A stretch of DNA of 64,000 bases from Flavobacteriaceae bacterium Ap0902 (GCA_009835005.1 WTFG01000002.1:1-64000), one strand, 5' to 3'. Positions 16,016-25,219 are shown, numbered from the stretch's first letter. Notes: generated by a model not told the origin, from the sequence alone. A program made the numbers and translations.

Positions 16016-16871
16016 ACGTTATTTGGCTTAAAGTTTCTGCTTCATTCTCATTATCTAAATTCACAGCGAAATATCCCGACACGGGAATTTGGCTCATGTA
16101 CACACCTTCCCATTGGCCATAAGTGTTAGCAACTGCATCTATCCAAGCGGTTTGCGCATTATTAGATACCAAATCAAGCACGCCTGGCACTGCTAATATT
16201 TTCTCTTCTAATCGCTGGATGCTTAACTCACCATTGAAAGGCAATTCCTTCATAAAGGCTTTTATAGCATCTTTTACAGGCTCTTTTCCCGTTAAAATGT
16301 TTACGCCATTTTCATTAAGCACCAGCGGATCTCTTTTAATGGTAAGGTCTAATTTTAATAAATCTGGCAGATAATTGATAATAGTCAAGCGCACACCCGC
16401 ATCTCGCACTTCACTCATATAGAAGTCAAATGCTTCTTTTTCGTTTGGTTTAATCGGGCTTAATTCCTTTTCTGCATTTTCGCCAGCAATTTTTATAATC
16501 AACCTGCTTTGGTCTTCACTTTCCACTACAGCAGCATATTTTACAATTTGAGCCGATTCAATCACCTCAATCGGCTCATTATTTAAATCAAATTGATCTG
16601 AATCTTGCATTAAATCAAAACCATATAAGAAAGCCAATGCCTTGTTTCTATACCAACGTGCCGTGTGTGGCTTTAACTCATACAAGCCTGTATATAACTC
16701 ATCTCTGTGGATATCAAACAACCTCTCAAGTGTCCAAGCACAAAAAGAAACAATGTAAAGCCAAAGCCTCCAAATCGCTGTGCGACTGGTACTATCCAAG
16801 CCATTTAGTTCGCTTTCGTTTGCTTTTACTTGTAATAATTCTTCTTGTATTTCTTCTATGGTTCTCGCCAT
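16008..16871 (-). CDS. Baseplate protein (gpJ-position)
   Basis: 287 residues. The N-terminus is helical (ARTIEEIQEELLQVKANES) followed by SRTAIWRLWLYIVSFCAWTLERLFD. The second half has the alternating pattern of a baseplate J-like protein (VRLTIINYLPDLLKLDLTIK RDPL; VPGVLDLVSNNAQTAWIDAV). It follows the LysM-like and spike genes as in Mu-type contractile tails. I consider baseplate J-like likely but not proven. Confidence 0.55.
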   Translation of the reverse strand: MARTIEEIQEELLQVKANESELNGLDSTSRTAIWRLWLYIVSFCAWTLERLFDIHRDELYTGLYELKPHTARWYRNKALAFLYGFDLMQDSDQFDLNNEPIEVIESAQIVKYAAVVESEDQSRLIIKIAGENAEKELSPIKPNEKEAFDFYMSEVRDAGVRLTIINYLPDLLKLDLTIKRDPLVLNENGVNILTGKEPVKDAIKAFMKELPFNGELSIQRLEEKILAVPGVLDLVSNNAQTAWIDAVANTYGQWEGVYMSQIPVSGYFAVNLDNENEAETLSQITYV

Positions 16872-16874
16872 TTC

Positions 16875-17168
16875 TTAACTTACTTTAAAATCGTTGTTAA
16901 TTGCCCAAATGCTGATGCCTTCTAACTTCTCTGTATAATCAAATTCTATATTAATAGCCGTAGCAGGTTGCACTTGTTTAGCTGTGTAATAATTCAAAAT
17001 GTCACTATCCTTAACTACATCGGTAGGGATTTCTAAACTTTGTCCTGGTACCAAATCATCTGTAATAGATAAGTCATTGACCACCGCCACATCAAAGATG
17101 CTTTCTAGGCTTCCTGTATGCTGTAGCATCACGTCTAATGTAGACTGGTTATGTAGGGTAATTTGCAT
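16875..17168 (-). CDS. LysM-like tail protein (gpX-type)
   Basis: 97 residues. A LysM-type motif spans residues ~5-50: QSTLDVMLQHTGSLESIFDV, then DLVPGQSLEIP. Short LysM-like proteins (P2 gpX family) are tail/baseplate components in contractile phages. It abuts the coiled-coil membrane gene at 17168 and precedes the baseplate gene. Confidence 0.65.
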   Translation of the reverse strand: MQITLHNQSTLDVMLQHTGSLESIFDVAVVNDLSITDDLVPGQSLEIPTDVVKDSDILNYYTAKQVQPATAINIEFDYTEKLEGISIWAINNDFKVS

Positions 17169-17578
17169 TATTCCGTTGTGTTTTTCATTCTGGTGATTTG
17201 TCCTTTCAGCACAGAGAATTTCTTTTGTAATTCTAAATGTTCTGCTTGCAGTTCGTTGTATTTTTGGTTTAAATCAAAATACTTTCCCCGCCAATCGGCT
17301 ATTTCAATTCGCATGGCATTGAGTTCTTTCTGCATATTAGAAATCATACTCATGTTTTCGGCAATGGCTTTAGTATCCTGCAAGCGCTGTTCGTTCATTT
17401 GTTCTCGCTCGGTGGAAATCTGTTGTTGCAGTTTGATGATAAATTCATTTTCATTTGCTCTGTCAGAAGACTTTACCTGCTTTAATTGTCCTCTGAAAGT
17501 GAACCAAGCACCAACAACCCCACCCAAAGCACTAATTATTGCTACTATTATCGTTTGTATAATTTCTATTTGCGTCAT
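17168..17578 (-). CDS. Membrane-anchored coiled-coil phage protein
   Basis: 136 residues: an N-terminal transmembrane helix (IIQTIIVAIISALGGVVGAW) followed by a long coiled coil from about residue 45 to 130 (EFIIKLQQQISTEREQMNEQ, YNELQAEHLELQKKFSVLK). No catalytic motif. In the tail operon such proteins could be accessory holin- or spanin-like membrane proteins; unassigned here. Confidence 0.5.
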   Translation of the reverse strand: MTQIEIIQTIIVAIISALGGVVGAWFTFRGQLKQVKSSDRANENEFIIKLQQQISTEREQMNEQRLQDTKAIAENMSMISNMQKELNAMRIEIADWRGKYFDLNQKYNELQAEHLELQKKFSVLKGQITRMKNTTE

Positions 17579-17579
17579 C

Positions 17580-17801
17580 TTACTCTATCATTACACTATC
17601 CAGTGAACCTGTTACCGCTCCATTGGGAGCCATTAAGCCACTTGTGTAGTTGATTGTTATTTGTTTTATTTCTTCTACAATTGCCAGTGCTAATTCGTCT
17701 GCAAACTTTTCCATAGATTGCTCTGGATTATCCTCTTCCGTTCTAATTTGTTGCATCGTGGCAATGATTTTATTCTTTAATCTATCTTTATTTAAAGCCA
17801 T
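17580..17801 (-). CDS. Small hypothetical tail-operon protein
   Basis: 73 residues (MALNKDRLKNKIIATMQQIR, then ADELALAIVEEIKQITINYT), ending in a short Gly/Ser-containing tail. Such small proteins (about 70-80 residues, KDxLKxKI start) are common near the baseplate spike in Bacteroidota prophages. Lies 1 base from both neighbours. Function unknown. Confidence 0.55.
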   Translation of the reverse strand: MALNKDRLKNKIIATMQQIRTEEDNPEQSMEKFADELALAIVEEIKQITINYTSGLMAPNGAVTGSLDSVMIE

Positions 17802-18275
17802 TTAATTAGATTTTAAAAGGTTTTTAATTCTCGGTTCAAGTGCTGTAAACTCAGGCGTATTAATTAATTTTATGGTACTACCTGTGTTGGTGGTGAACTT
17901 CATATTTTTAATTGCCTTAATTAAATCCAGCATTAATTTTTGCAGGTTCTCGTTTTGTTTTTTAAGTAGAAAGCCTTTTTTGTCTATTTGAAATTCCACG
18001 CCCTCAATTTTTATTTGAAGTTGTTTTATTTCTGAATGATTGACAACAACCGCTAATTGTTTAGTGACAAAAACACACGCCACCAAACTACCTGTTTTAG
18101 GTTCTAAATAAATGCCGTTATCGTCCACTTGTATAAAAGCATCTAATATCTCACTACTACCGTCCAATGGTTGCAGATTAGCCGTTTTATTGTCGCTATC
18201 CACAGAGATAACCTCGCATATTTTGGCATATATTTCATCGCCTGTACTTGCTAATTTTTGTATTAAATCTTTCAT
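17802..18275 (-). CDS. Baseplate spike-like protein (gpV/gp45-type)
   Basis: 157 residues. Residues ~15-75 look like an OB-fold (AKICEVISVDSDNKTANLQP, GIYLEPKTGSLVACVFV), followed by repeats of short beta segments and a helix (NLQKLMLDLIKAIKNMKF). In Mu and P2 the spike/gpV gene lies next to the hub (gpD) gene, as it does here. Assignment by fold pattern and order. Confidence 0.55.
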   Translation of the reverse strand: MKDLIQKLASTGDEIYAKICEVISVDSDNKTANLQPLDGSSEILDAFIQVDDNGIYLEPKTGSLVACVFVTKQLAVVVNHSEIKQLQIKIEGVEFQIDKKGFLLKKQNENLQKLMLDLIKAIKNMKFTTNTGSTIKLINTPEFTALEPRIKNLLKSN

Positions 18276-18279
18276 ACAT

Positions 18280-19254
18280 TTAACTTACTGGACTTCCTAA
18301 CTCTATGTTTTGGCGGTATCCACTCATTCCAAATTTGATTTCATTCTTTTTGACTAAATACACACCACTATTACCGTCTGATGCGTGTATATCTACCATA
18401 TCACATTTATTAACTTCTGGTACTCCAAAGGTTTCAAATGAACCTTTAAAACCACTTTGTTTGTATCGTTCAATGGCTTGAATGGCGTACTTTTTTAACT
18501 CTCCCATTGTAAGCCCGTCCATTCTGATTTTAATTAAATCACCATCTTTGTCGCCATATTCGTAGGTTATCTTTTTGTTTTTAGCATCAAAACTTTGAGC
18601 CTCCACACGTACTCTAATATCCTCTTTATCCCTGTACTCAAAATTTTCAGAAATAATATTTTTTGAGTGAACAAACTTTACCTTTTTTCTATTGTCAAAT
18701 GGATAAGCTAAACCAATGTATAAAATGCTTTGTTCGCCTATCAATCGGAAGTAAGAAGAAAGCATCATTTTTTCTTTTAGTTCCTGCAATTCTTCTGATA
18801 CATTAGCTTTTGTAATTCGCCAATCACCAACCATTATATTATCATCAATCAGTTTAAAATCAATATTAGTTCCTTGCAGTAGGTGGCTAATTATATCTTT
18901 TAAACTTGCTTTTTTAAAGGCTTTCGGAATGGCTTTTTTTGTTTTGAGCAAAAACATTCCATCTTCACATTTGATAGTAATAGGTGTTTTAGCATCAACC
19001 GACCTAACAAATCCCGAAAAGCGAGTCACTAACTCATCATCATAACCTAATTTTACAATGATTTTATCCCCTCGTTTTATCGGTGGTTTACCATTTTGGG
19101 TAACTACATTTTGCCAAATTACATTCCTTGGTAATCGCAGTTCGCAAGTGTCGGTAAGTGTTCCCGTATCTTCTACAATTACGCACTCATTGAGTGCGGT
19201 AAACTCCCACGTTTGGTCGCCTTCTATTCTGATATGACTACTTAACCTTAACAT
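18280..19254 (-). CDS. Baseplate hub / late-control-D-like tail protein
   Basis: 324 residues. The beginning has the hub-domain pattern of gpD/gp44 proteins (CELRLPRNVIWQNVV, GDKIIVKLGYDDELVTRFSG FVRSVDAKTPITIKCED). A middle helical region follows (SLKDIISHLLQGTNIDFKLI), then a final beta region ending GMSGYRQNIELG. It overlaps the upstream gene by 17 bases. It should form the trimeric hub holding the spike. Confidence 0.7.
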   Translation of the reverse strand: MLRLSSHIRIEGDQTWEFTALNECVIVEDTGTLTDTCELRLPRNVIWQNVVTQNGKPPIKRGDKIIVKLGYDDELVTRFSGFVRSVDAKTPITIKCEDGMFLLKTKKAIPKAFKKASLKDIISHLLQGTNIDFKLIDDNIMVGDWRITKANVSEELQELKEKMMLSSYFRLIGEQSILYIGLAYPFDNRKKVKFVHSKNIISENFEYRDKEDIRVRVEAQSFDAKNKKITYEYGDKDGDLIKIRMDGLTMGELKKYAIQAIERYKQSGFKGSFETFGVPEVNKCDMVDIHASDGNSGVYLVKKNEIKFGMSGYRQNIELGSPVS

Positions 19255-19864
19255 AATCTTCTTTTATTTGTTTGATTTCATAAGGCATATCCGATAACAT
19301 TTGTATCTGAATACTTTGGCGGTTGCTGTGGGTTTCTTGTTGTAACGTAAAAGACTTTACCACGGCTGTTGTGATATTAAAAATTTGTAAAAAACTACTT
19401 TGAACCTCTATATCTTTTTTAGCCAAAATAATTTCTCTTAATCTCTCTAACTCAGCTTTAGGGTACTTTTTTTTAGCCACTTGCACCCATTCATTATCTT
19501 CTTTGTCGGTGTTGGTGGTGTAATCCATTACCGCAGCATCAAGCGTAATATTATAATCTCCATCGCTAATGTATTCTTTTATGGTTCCATCTCTACCTTG
19601 CAAAGGCGTAGTGACGATATTACGCTCTTGGCTAATGGTGATTATTACCTCTGGAAAAATGAAAGTTTTATCTTTTCCAATTTTAATCTCCAATGAAGTC
19701 AGCCATGGTGTATTTTCAAAGTCAGAAGGCACAGCAAATTCTATATCTGTATCTTTTACCGCTTCAAAAGGTTTAGCCGTTTGCATTCCAAAGCGAAATG
19801 CTATATTTACACCTACACTTTTTAATCCTCTACTATCAGGTTTAAATGAAAAATCTCGTATCAT
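19238..19864 (-). CDS. DUF6046-like tail protein
   Basis: 208 residues, beta-rich (TFIFPEVIITISQERNIVTT PLQGRDGTIKEYISDGDYNI). The signature 'TTPLQGRDGTIKEYI..GDY' is what I associate with DUF6046 proteins next to the tape measure in Bacteroidota phages; a distal-tail or DNA-circularisation-like role is plausible. Located directly behind the tape-measure gene (7 bases). Confidence 0.6.
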   Translation of the reverse strand: MIRDFSFKPDSRGLKSVGVNIAFRFGMQTAKPFEAVKDTDIEFAVPSDFENTPWLTSLEIKIGKDKTFIFPEVIITISQERNIVTTPLQGRDGTIKEYISDGDYNITLDAAVMDYTTNTDKEDNEWVQVAKKKYPKAELERLREIILAKKDIEVQSSFLQIFNITTAVVKSFTLQQETHSNRQSIQIQMLSDMPYEIKQIKEDYVKVK

Positions 19865-19871
19865 AATATTT

Positions 19872-22304
19872 TTATTCTGTGGCTACAAAATCAGCCGATG
19901 CGGTTAATAAAACTTCCCTAACTGCTTGTAATAATTGATTTTTATCCACCCCGTTGGAATTGTTCATATACACATTAAAATTGTCCATAAACTTACCCAC
20001 GGTTAAATTCCTTTCCTTGTTCCCGGACTCTGTCTTTCCGCCAACTTCTTTTTTATTTGCTTTTTCTGCCGCTACACCTCCTATAGTAGGGGTTGTAACG
20101 CCGTTACCCGTCGCAACATCAAAAATGCTTCTATGGTCATCTTCTACCACCTTTACCTCTTGTGGTTCATCACCGTTTTGTTTTTCTTTTTGGTCTTTAT
20201 CAAAGCTTAAACCTCCTACTTCTACACCTTTAGCTCCTGCGGCAGATATACTCACCATTCCATCAGATGAAAATAGTTTGTTCCATAGTTCTACAATAGG
20301 TTTAAAAAGCCCTGATAGTTTATTCATAATTTTATCAATTAACTGTATTATCCAATCCCAAATTTTAGAGAAGGCCTGGTAAATAGGCTCAATAATCACC
20401 TGATTAATCCACTCACCAAAACCACCAAGCAATTCTACAAGCCAATTCCATACGGCAGAGGCGAACTCTCCAATAGTGGTAAATACAGATACTACCGTAT
20501 TGTAAACACTCATAAATACGCTGCTTAATGTTTCCCATATCCAAGTAGCAATGGGGCTTATTACCTCATTCCAAAGCCAAGAAAAATAACTACCGATGCC
20601 TTCTATAATGGCTTTTACAACGTTCCAAATGTTGGTAAACACCCACTTATATACACTCCAATAAGCCATCGCAATAGGTTTAATAACCAAGTTCCAAACC
20701 CTGCCCACCACTACGCCAATGTTGTGAAAAACGGCTTTACCTGCATAACCAATTCCAAAGAGAATCTCTCTAAATCTTCTGGAGTGATTCCATAGGTATT
20801 TAAGCCCTGCAATTAACCCAGTAATTGCCAATATGATTAAACCTATTCCCAAAGCATCTAAAGCAATTTGAAAGGCAGTAGCCCCCATAGTTGCTTGACC
20901 AAAAGCCACAGCCACAGAACGTATACCTCCTGCTTGTATTCTGGATATAATTGCCCCTATACCCATTTGGGCGTTAATAGAAATTAAATCGCCACGCCAT
21001 ACTTTGGTTGCTTTGCTTGCCGCCCATTTAGCTACAGCATTAGCTTTTGTAGCAATTGTATTAAGCCATAGCTTAGCTGTGTTGATTGTCTTTTGAATTG
21101 ATAAAACACGAAGTGTTGTTATTAATGCGTTCCCAACTACCGATAATTGTCCCAATGCTGATATTACTGTAAATGAATTTTGTATCAATGATGCATACCC
21201 TTCTATATAATTGAAAAAACTAATTTTCAAATCATCCCACCACGCTTTGGTTCTTGCCATTTTCTCATTATAGCTTCCCATAATGATTTGGGCTTGTTCT
21301 GTGGCTGAGTTGGTTCCAACGATTTTACTGGTTAATGCCTCTGCCTCATCAGCGGAATTAATCATTGCAATGGCTGCCGCCATATTTTCTTTACCAAATA
21401 CCTTGGTCATTAAAGCGGTGTCGCCTTGTATTGTTCGTAAGCTTCTCAAACGTTCATGCAAAGGGATAGAACTATCGGCTAAATAATTAACGGAAATCCC
21501 TGCCTGTTGTAATCCCTGTGCGGCTAATTTAGAAGTAAAACGCCCTTCTGATAATGTGGTTAAAACATTACGCAAAGCCACACCGCCCTCACTTCCTTTC
21601 TTCCCCGATTTGTCTAATAACTGTATGTAGGCGTTGGTCTCTGCAAAGGATAAGCCTGTGGTTTTCGCTACCATACCCACTTGCTCCAGTGCAGATTTAA
21701 TCTGTGGTAATTCAGCAGAGCCCTCTTGTGCAGCTGCCGACATTACATTCATCATATCTGCCATTACCTTAGCCGCAGCAATAGGGTCATCCATACTTAC
21801 GCTAAACTGATTAAGTGAGGTATTAAGTACTTCCGTAGCCGCTACTGTATCACCACCCATTTGCTTGGAAAGGATATTGGCATTATCTCCCATCATCTTC
21901 ATTGCCTCGCTATTTTGGGCAATTTCTGGAGATAACTGTGAAAGCATCATTTTGTAGGCTTCCACATTGGCACTTGCATCAGTTCCAAAGGTTTTAGAGG
22001 TATCTCTTGCCGCTTGCTCAATAGCTTTCAACCCTTCGCCTGTAACTCCTGTAATCGCAGATAATTCTGCCATATTAGAGTTTAACAAAGCACCAGGCTC
22101 AATTAAAGAATCAAAGCTCTGTTTAACATTATTTATCTCATCAGCAACTAAACGAAATGACCACAACGACTTAAAGCAATCCCCAAATGTTTTGGTTGCT
22201 TTTTCAGTAGAACGAGTCATTTTATCAATCTCGGCGGTCACCTGGCCAATGATATTATCTCCTACTACTTGTAAATTAACTTGATAGGTTACACTATTGG
22301 TCAT
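19872..22304 (-). CDS. Tail tape measure protein (TP901-like)
   Basis: 810 residues. The N-terminal ~340 residues carry the TP901 core (GLKAIEQAARDTSKTFGTDA, MMNVMSAAAQEGSAELPQIK, GFAETNAYIQLLDKSG-type pattern). Hydrophobic membrane-penetrating segments follow (~480-500, LGIGLIILAITGLIAGL), then repetitive Trp-rich amphipathic stretches, and a Lys/Glu-rich C-terminus. It sets tail length and assists DNA entry. Lies just downstream of the tail assembly chaperone frameshift pair, as in other contractile phages. Confidence 0.92.
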   Translation of the reverse strand: MTNSVTYQVNLQVVGDNIIGQVTAEIDKMTRSTEKATKTFGDCFKSLWSFRLVADEINNVKQSFDSLIEPGALLNSNMAELSAITGVTGEGLKAIEQAARDTSKTFGTDASANVEAYKMMLSQLSPEIAQNSEAMKMMGDNANILSKQMGGDTVAATEVLNTSLNQFSVSMDDPIAAAKVMADMMNVMSAAAQEGSAELPQIKSALEQVGMVAKTTGLSFAETNAYIQLLDKSGKKGSEGGVALRNVLTTLSEGRFTSKLAAQGLQQAGISVNYLADSSIPLHERLRSLRTIQGDTALMTKVFGKENMAAAIAMINSADEAEALTSKIVGTNSATEQAQIIMGSYNEKMARTKAWWDDLKISFFNYIEGYASLIQNSFTVISALGQLSVVGNALITTLRVLSIQKTINTAKLWLNTIATKANAVAKWAASKATKVWRGDLISINAQMGIGAIISRIQAGGIRSVAVAFGQATMGATAFQIALDALGIGLIILAITGLIAGLKYLWNHSRRFREILFGIGYAGKAVFHNIGVVVGRVWNLVIKPIAMAYWSVYKWVFTNIWNVVKAIIEGIGSYFSWLWNEVISPIATWIWETLSSVFMSVYNTVVSVFTTIGEFASAVWNWLVELLGGFGEWINQVIIEPIYQAFSKIWDWIIQLIDKIMNKLSGLFKPIVELWNKLFSSDGMVSISAAGAKGVEVGGLSFDKDQKEKQNGDEPQEVKVVEDDHRSIFDVATGNGVTTPTIGGVAAEKANKKEVGGKTESGNKERNLTVGKFMDNFNVYMNNSNGVDKNQLLQAVREVLLTASADFVATE

Positions 22305-22337
22305 TTTTTTGTATCTTTGAATAAATATTCATTTACA

Positions 22338-22484
22338 ATGAAATATATTATCACGTTATTAATTGCTCTATTAATGCTTCTTTTTGCACCATCAATATTT
22401 TTCATACTACTATCATTCTTAGTAGTAGGAGTGGTAGGGCTAGCAGTTTTAGCTATGTGGGTGCAAATATTTAAGAAACAATAA
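22338..22484 (+). CDS. Small membrane protein on the opposite strand (moron-like)
   Basis: A 48-residue hydrophobic protein from ATG 22338 (MKYIITLLIALLMLLFAPSI...AMWVQIFKKQ), with two membrane segments. The longer upstream frame overlaps the tape-measure start and is not needed. TATCTTTG at 22312-22319 matches the Bacteroidota -7 element and is suitably placed. It runs against the late operon and ends two bases before the chaperone extension stop, so it may be expressed in the lysogen. Function unknown. Confidence 0.5.
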   Translation: MKYIITLLIALLMLLFAPSIFFILLSFLVVGVVGLAVLAMWVQIFKKQ

Positions 22485-22485
22485 G

Positions 22486-22683
22486 TCAGCCCCCAAACAA
22501 AGCCTTAAACAACTCGGCTTGATTTTTCAATCGCCATTCTTCTAGCCATTGAGCTTGAGCATATAATTTATTCCATTCACTTACCTGTAATTTTTCTGGA
22601 TTGGTGTGGAAATTAGAGCGTATTAACGCATCCGCCTTCCACAATTCCCGTTCTGATTGCTCGCCTTGTAGCGAGCTTATAAG
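22486..22683 (-). CDS. Tail assembly chaperone C-terminal extension made by -1 frameshift
   Basis: A 65-codon frame with no start codon, reading from the slippery site: SSLQGEQSERELWKADALIR ... QAQWLEEWRLKNQAELFKAL, stop TGA at 22486. It is entered from the upstream gene at GCA AAA AAC (heptamer A AAA AAC, 22683-22689), five codons before... the zero-frame stop lies two codons on (TTA TAA). Length, order before the tape measure and exact frame fit the lambda gpG/gpGT-type chaperone arrangement. Confidence 0.8.
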   Translation of the reverse strand, partial: LISSLQGEQSERELWKADALIRSNFHTNPEKLQVSEWNKLYAQAQWLEEWRLKNQAELFKALFGG

Positions 22684-22997
22684 TTTTTTGCTTTAGCACT
22701 AATTTTTTGCATTCTACTCATAAGGCTTTCAATCGCCTTTACTTTGAGCATATCTCGTTTAGCAATTTCTTCATCTGCTTTTACAATATAATTAGCATAA
22801 GCGGATGAAACGGCTTTCATTTCGTTACTTTTTGAAATTTTTGTCAAAGCTTCAAGTTGAGTAAAAGTAGGCTCTTTAAAAATCGCCTGATGTACTTTAC
22901 CCTGTGCTGTTACCTCAATAAGCACCAAAGCTCCGTGTTCTTCTTTTAACTGTTCTATTTCTTCTTGTGTTAATCCACAAATTAATTCTTCTTGCAT
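22677..22997 (-). CDS. Tail assembly chaperone, short form
   Basis: 106 residues (EELICGLTQEEIEQLKEEHG, VHQAIFKEPTFTQLEALTKI, then a helical C-terminus ending MQKISAKAKNL). It sits between tail tube and tape measure, the standard place of the gpG-like chaperone. The last codons form the -1 slippery heptamer A AAA AAC, so a minority of ribosomes should continue into the 65-codon extension to give a ~170-residue long form. Confidence 0.8.
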   Translation of the reverse strand: MQEELICGLTQEEIEQLKEEHGALVLIEVTAQGKVHQAIFKEPTFTQLEALTKISKSNEMKAVSSAYANYIVKADEEIAKRDMLKVKAIESLMSRMQKISAKAKNL

Positions 22998-23063
22998 TTT
23001 TAATTGATTTTTAAAGCGGGGAACCCCCGCAGGTGTTTATTTTAAATACTATTTAAAGTTTAA

Positions 23064-23498
23064 TTAAATTGACTTATCTACAATATGAGATACGATAAGT
23101 TCCAATTCTACTTCCTTACTCATATCGCCCTCTGTCCAGTCAAACTCTAACTTTTGAAACTCACAATTTTTCAAAACGTGTGTAACTAAGGGTTGGTTAT
23201 CGGGTTGATAATTCACCGTGATAGAAAAGGGAGCAATATTGTGTAATTGACCTTTGGGTGCTTTCGCTTTTAACGCCATTATAGTACCTGCTAATAAAGT
23301 AATAGAAGCCGTAGCTTTTACACGCCCGTACCCTCTACTAATAGGGTGGCGACCAGCACCATATACATTTTCTTTCTCTTGCTCTTCTCCGTATTTGATT
23401 TTACGGATACCTGTTAAAGGTACTCCCCCAATAGTGCATATAATATCAGCCCAACCGTATTCACGTCCATTAATTAATGGTTCTAATTCTATTGCCAT
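23064..23498 (-). CDS. Tail tube protein
   Basis: 144 residues, beta-rich: NGREYGWADIICTIGGVPLT, VYGAGRHPISRGYGRVKATA, KNCEFQKLEFDWTEGDMSKE, VELELIVSHI. Position directly between the sheath gene and the tail chaperone genes and the length match the tube protein of contractile phages. 'GAGRxPxxRGxG' is a pattern seen in Bacteroidota tube proteins. Confidence 0.75.
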   Translation of the reverse strand: MAIELEPLINGREYGWADIICTIGGVPLTGIRKIKYGEEQEKENVYGAGRHPISRGYGRVKATASITLLAGTIMALKAKAPKGQLHNIAPFSITVNYQPDNQPLVTHVLKNCEFQKLEFDWTEGDMSKEVELELIVSHIVDKSI

Positions 23499-23649
23499 TT
23501 TTGTTTGTTTTTTTTTTAAAAGACAAGTGCTTAATGTAAAACTAAGCCTACCCTATAAAAACCATTAGCTCTTGCCTTTACCTTATGATATTAATATGTC
23601 GTTCACTTCACGCATAGAGTGATAGGTCATATACGCTACTCCAACAGTT

Positions 23650-24825
23650 TTATTTAGTTACTGAAAGTCCAATTTTAACCTCTATTTGTCTTAGCGTACC
23701 CACAGGCACAAGCTTTATTATCACTTCTAATTTAGAAGTCTGTAAAACCTTTTGATTGGGGTTAATTCTCACGCTAAAACCACTTAGCTCTCCATTGCGT
23801 ACCATTTCGTCTAATGGTTCATCACACAGTGCTTCTAAACCTGCAAGAGTAGAAGCCTCTAACATTCCTGTATCTGCGTCTATAAATGCAGGTGCAGAAA
23901 CTTTAGGCACTAAAACCCTATTTACCTCTCTAATAGCTTTGTCTATGGTTCTGTTGTTTTCGATGTAAGCAAAATCATTATCCAATGGCGTAGCGGTAAA
24001 ACTATCATTCATATAGGTACCTGCATTGCCTGGATATTGCACCAAAAACAAATAACCTTTATCATTGATAGATTCTAATTGTTGAGGCGTATAGTTGGAT
24101 ACTAAGGAACCATCACAAAAAGCAGGGACGTCAAGTTCCACAGCTTTTAAAGTGTCGCCTGTAAGTGCTTTATCATACGCTATGGTCGCTAAATTTTGCC
24201 TTTCTACCCACGCAATGCTTTCACTTACTTTGGCTTTGGAAACTGCTCCCAATACGGCGCCAACACAGGAAATAGATTTTTGTGTTTGGTTGATGAAAGC
24301 CCCACGCCCTCCGCCATCTTGACCGATGACTACACTTACTCTTTCACTTGCAAAGCCGTGTAAGTCGGGCAATGCCGTCATATTAGCCGTTTCTATTTTG
24401 CAAGAAAATAAAATACTTAATGGTATTAAACGCTCTCCCAATTCAACAGCAATCGTGTTTAATTTTTTAACGGCATTTTGCAAGGCACTTACTTCGGTTT
24501 TGTAGTCACAGATTGCGATTTGTCTTATTTTACCTTGTGCAAAACTTTGCATTACTTTAACCTCTGTATAAGTTTGGTCAGAATTTGCCACCGCTTGTAC
24601 ATACAATTTTGCACCTGGATTAATTCGGAAAAACTCAGAAACGTGATAATGCAATACAGGGTTAGTGCTTGTGGTAACTCCTGCATCTTCCAATTCTTTT
24701 ACCGATAAGATTAGTTTTTTATCTGTAGCCGTTTCACCATAGACGATAAGGGCAGATGTATGTTCTTCACCTGGTAGTGGTCTACCAAGTCCTCCGTTTT
24801 CTCTTATAAATTTAACTCCGTTCAT
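23650..24825 (-). CDS. Tail sheath protein (DUF2586-like)
   Basis: 391 residues. N-terminus MNGVKFIRENGGLGRPLPGE, then KLYVQAVANS and RISVVIGQDGGGRG-like segments (seen as ERVSVVIGQDGGGRG near residue 180). The C-terminus has SGFSVRINPNQKVLQTSKLE VIIKLVPVGT, the interlocking-strand region. It matches the DUF2586 sheath family of Bacteroidota and Mu-like phages. The contractile tail type follows from this gene. A 150-bp spacer separates it from the tube gene. Confidence 0.82.
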   Translation of the reverse strand: MNGVKFIRENGGLGRPLPGEEHTSALIVYGETATDKKLILSVKELEDAGVTTSTNPVLHYHVSEFFRINPGAKLYVQAVANSDQTYTEVKVMQSFAQGKIRQIAICDYKTEVSALQNAVKKLNTIAVELGERLIPLSILFSCKIETANMTALPDLHGFASERVSVVIGQDGGGRGAFINQTQKSISCVGAVLGAVSKAKVSESIAWVERQNLATIAYDKALTGDTLKAVELDVPAFCDGSLVSNYTPQQLESINDKGYLFLVQYPGNAGTYMNDSFTATPLDNDFAYIENNRTIDKAIREVNRVLVPKVSAPAFIDADTGMLEASTLAGLEALCDEPLDEMVRNGELSGFSVRINPNQKVLQTSKLEVIIKLVPVGTLRQIEVKIGLSVTK

Positions 24826-25157
24826 TATTCAGAGATTTTTTGTTTATAATCTTCTAAAACTTCTATTAAGGTTTCTGCTTTTTGGTCAGCTACTTTCAAA
24901 TCAAAATACTTCACTAAAGATTTCATTTGATTGTAGTTTGATTTAACCAATTCCAACTCTTTTAATTCTTTAATTTTTTCAGTTAAATCATTATTGTCAG
25001 CACTTTCATTATCAGCCTCACGGATTAACTTTTCTACTTTCTTATCTTCTAATGAAGTAGCCCAATTTTGAGCATCATTTTCTAAATAGAAATAGCGTTC
25101 ATCAGAGGTTTTGTAAACCACATCTAACTTTGGATTGTTTTTAAATATATCTAACAT
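24825..25157 (-). CDS. Hypothetical head-tail region protein
   Basis: 110 residues. The N-terminal part resembles a short conserved 'YKTSDERYFYLENDAQNWA' motif seen in small Bacteroidota phage proteins; the C-terminal half is helical and charged (LTEKIKELKELELVKSNYNQ MKSLVKYFDLKV). Shares one base with the sheath gene start. Function unknown; head completion or neck is possible from position. Confidence 0.55.
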   Translation of the reverse strand: MLDIFKNNPKLDVVYKTSDERYFYLENDAQNWATSLEDKKVEKLIREADNESADNNDLTEKIKELKELELVKSNYNQMKSLVKYFDLKVADQKAETLIEVLEDYKQKISE

Positions 25158-25219
25158 TGTATTTTAGTTTTAGGAAAACTCCCATTATAAAAATGGAAGT
25201 TTTTAATGATGGTTATCTT

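Noticed and set aside
23499-23649. Possible tRNA or mini-ORF (15 codons at 23583-23630, minus strand) in the sheath-tube spacer
   Set aside because: No tRNA arms could be folded by eye, and a 15-codon frame without further evidence is within chance.
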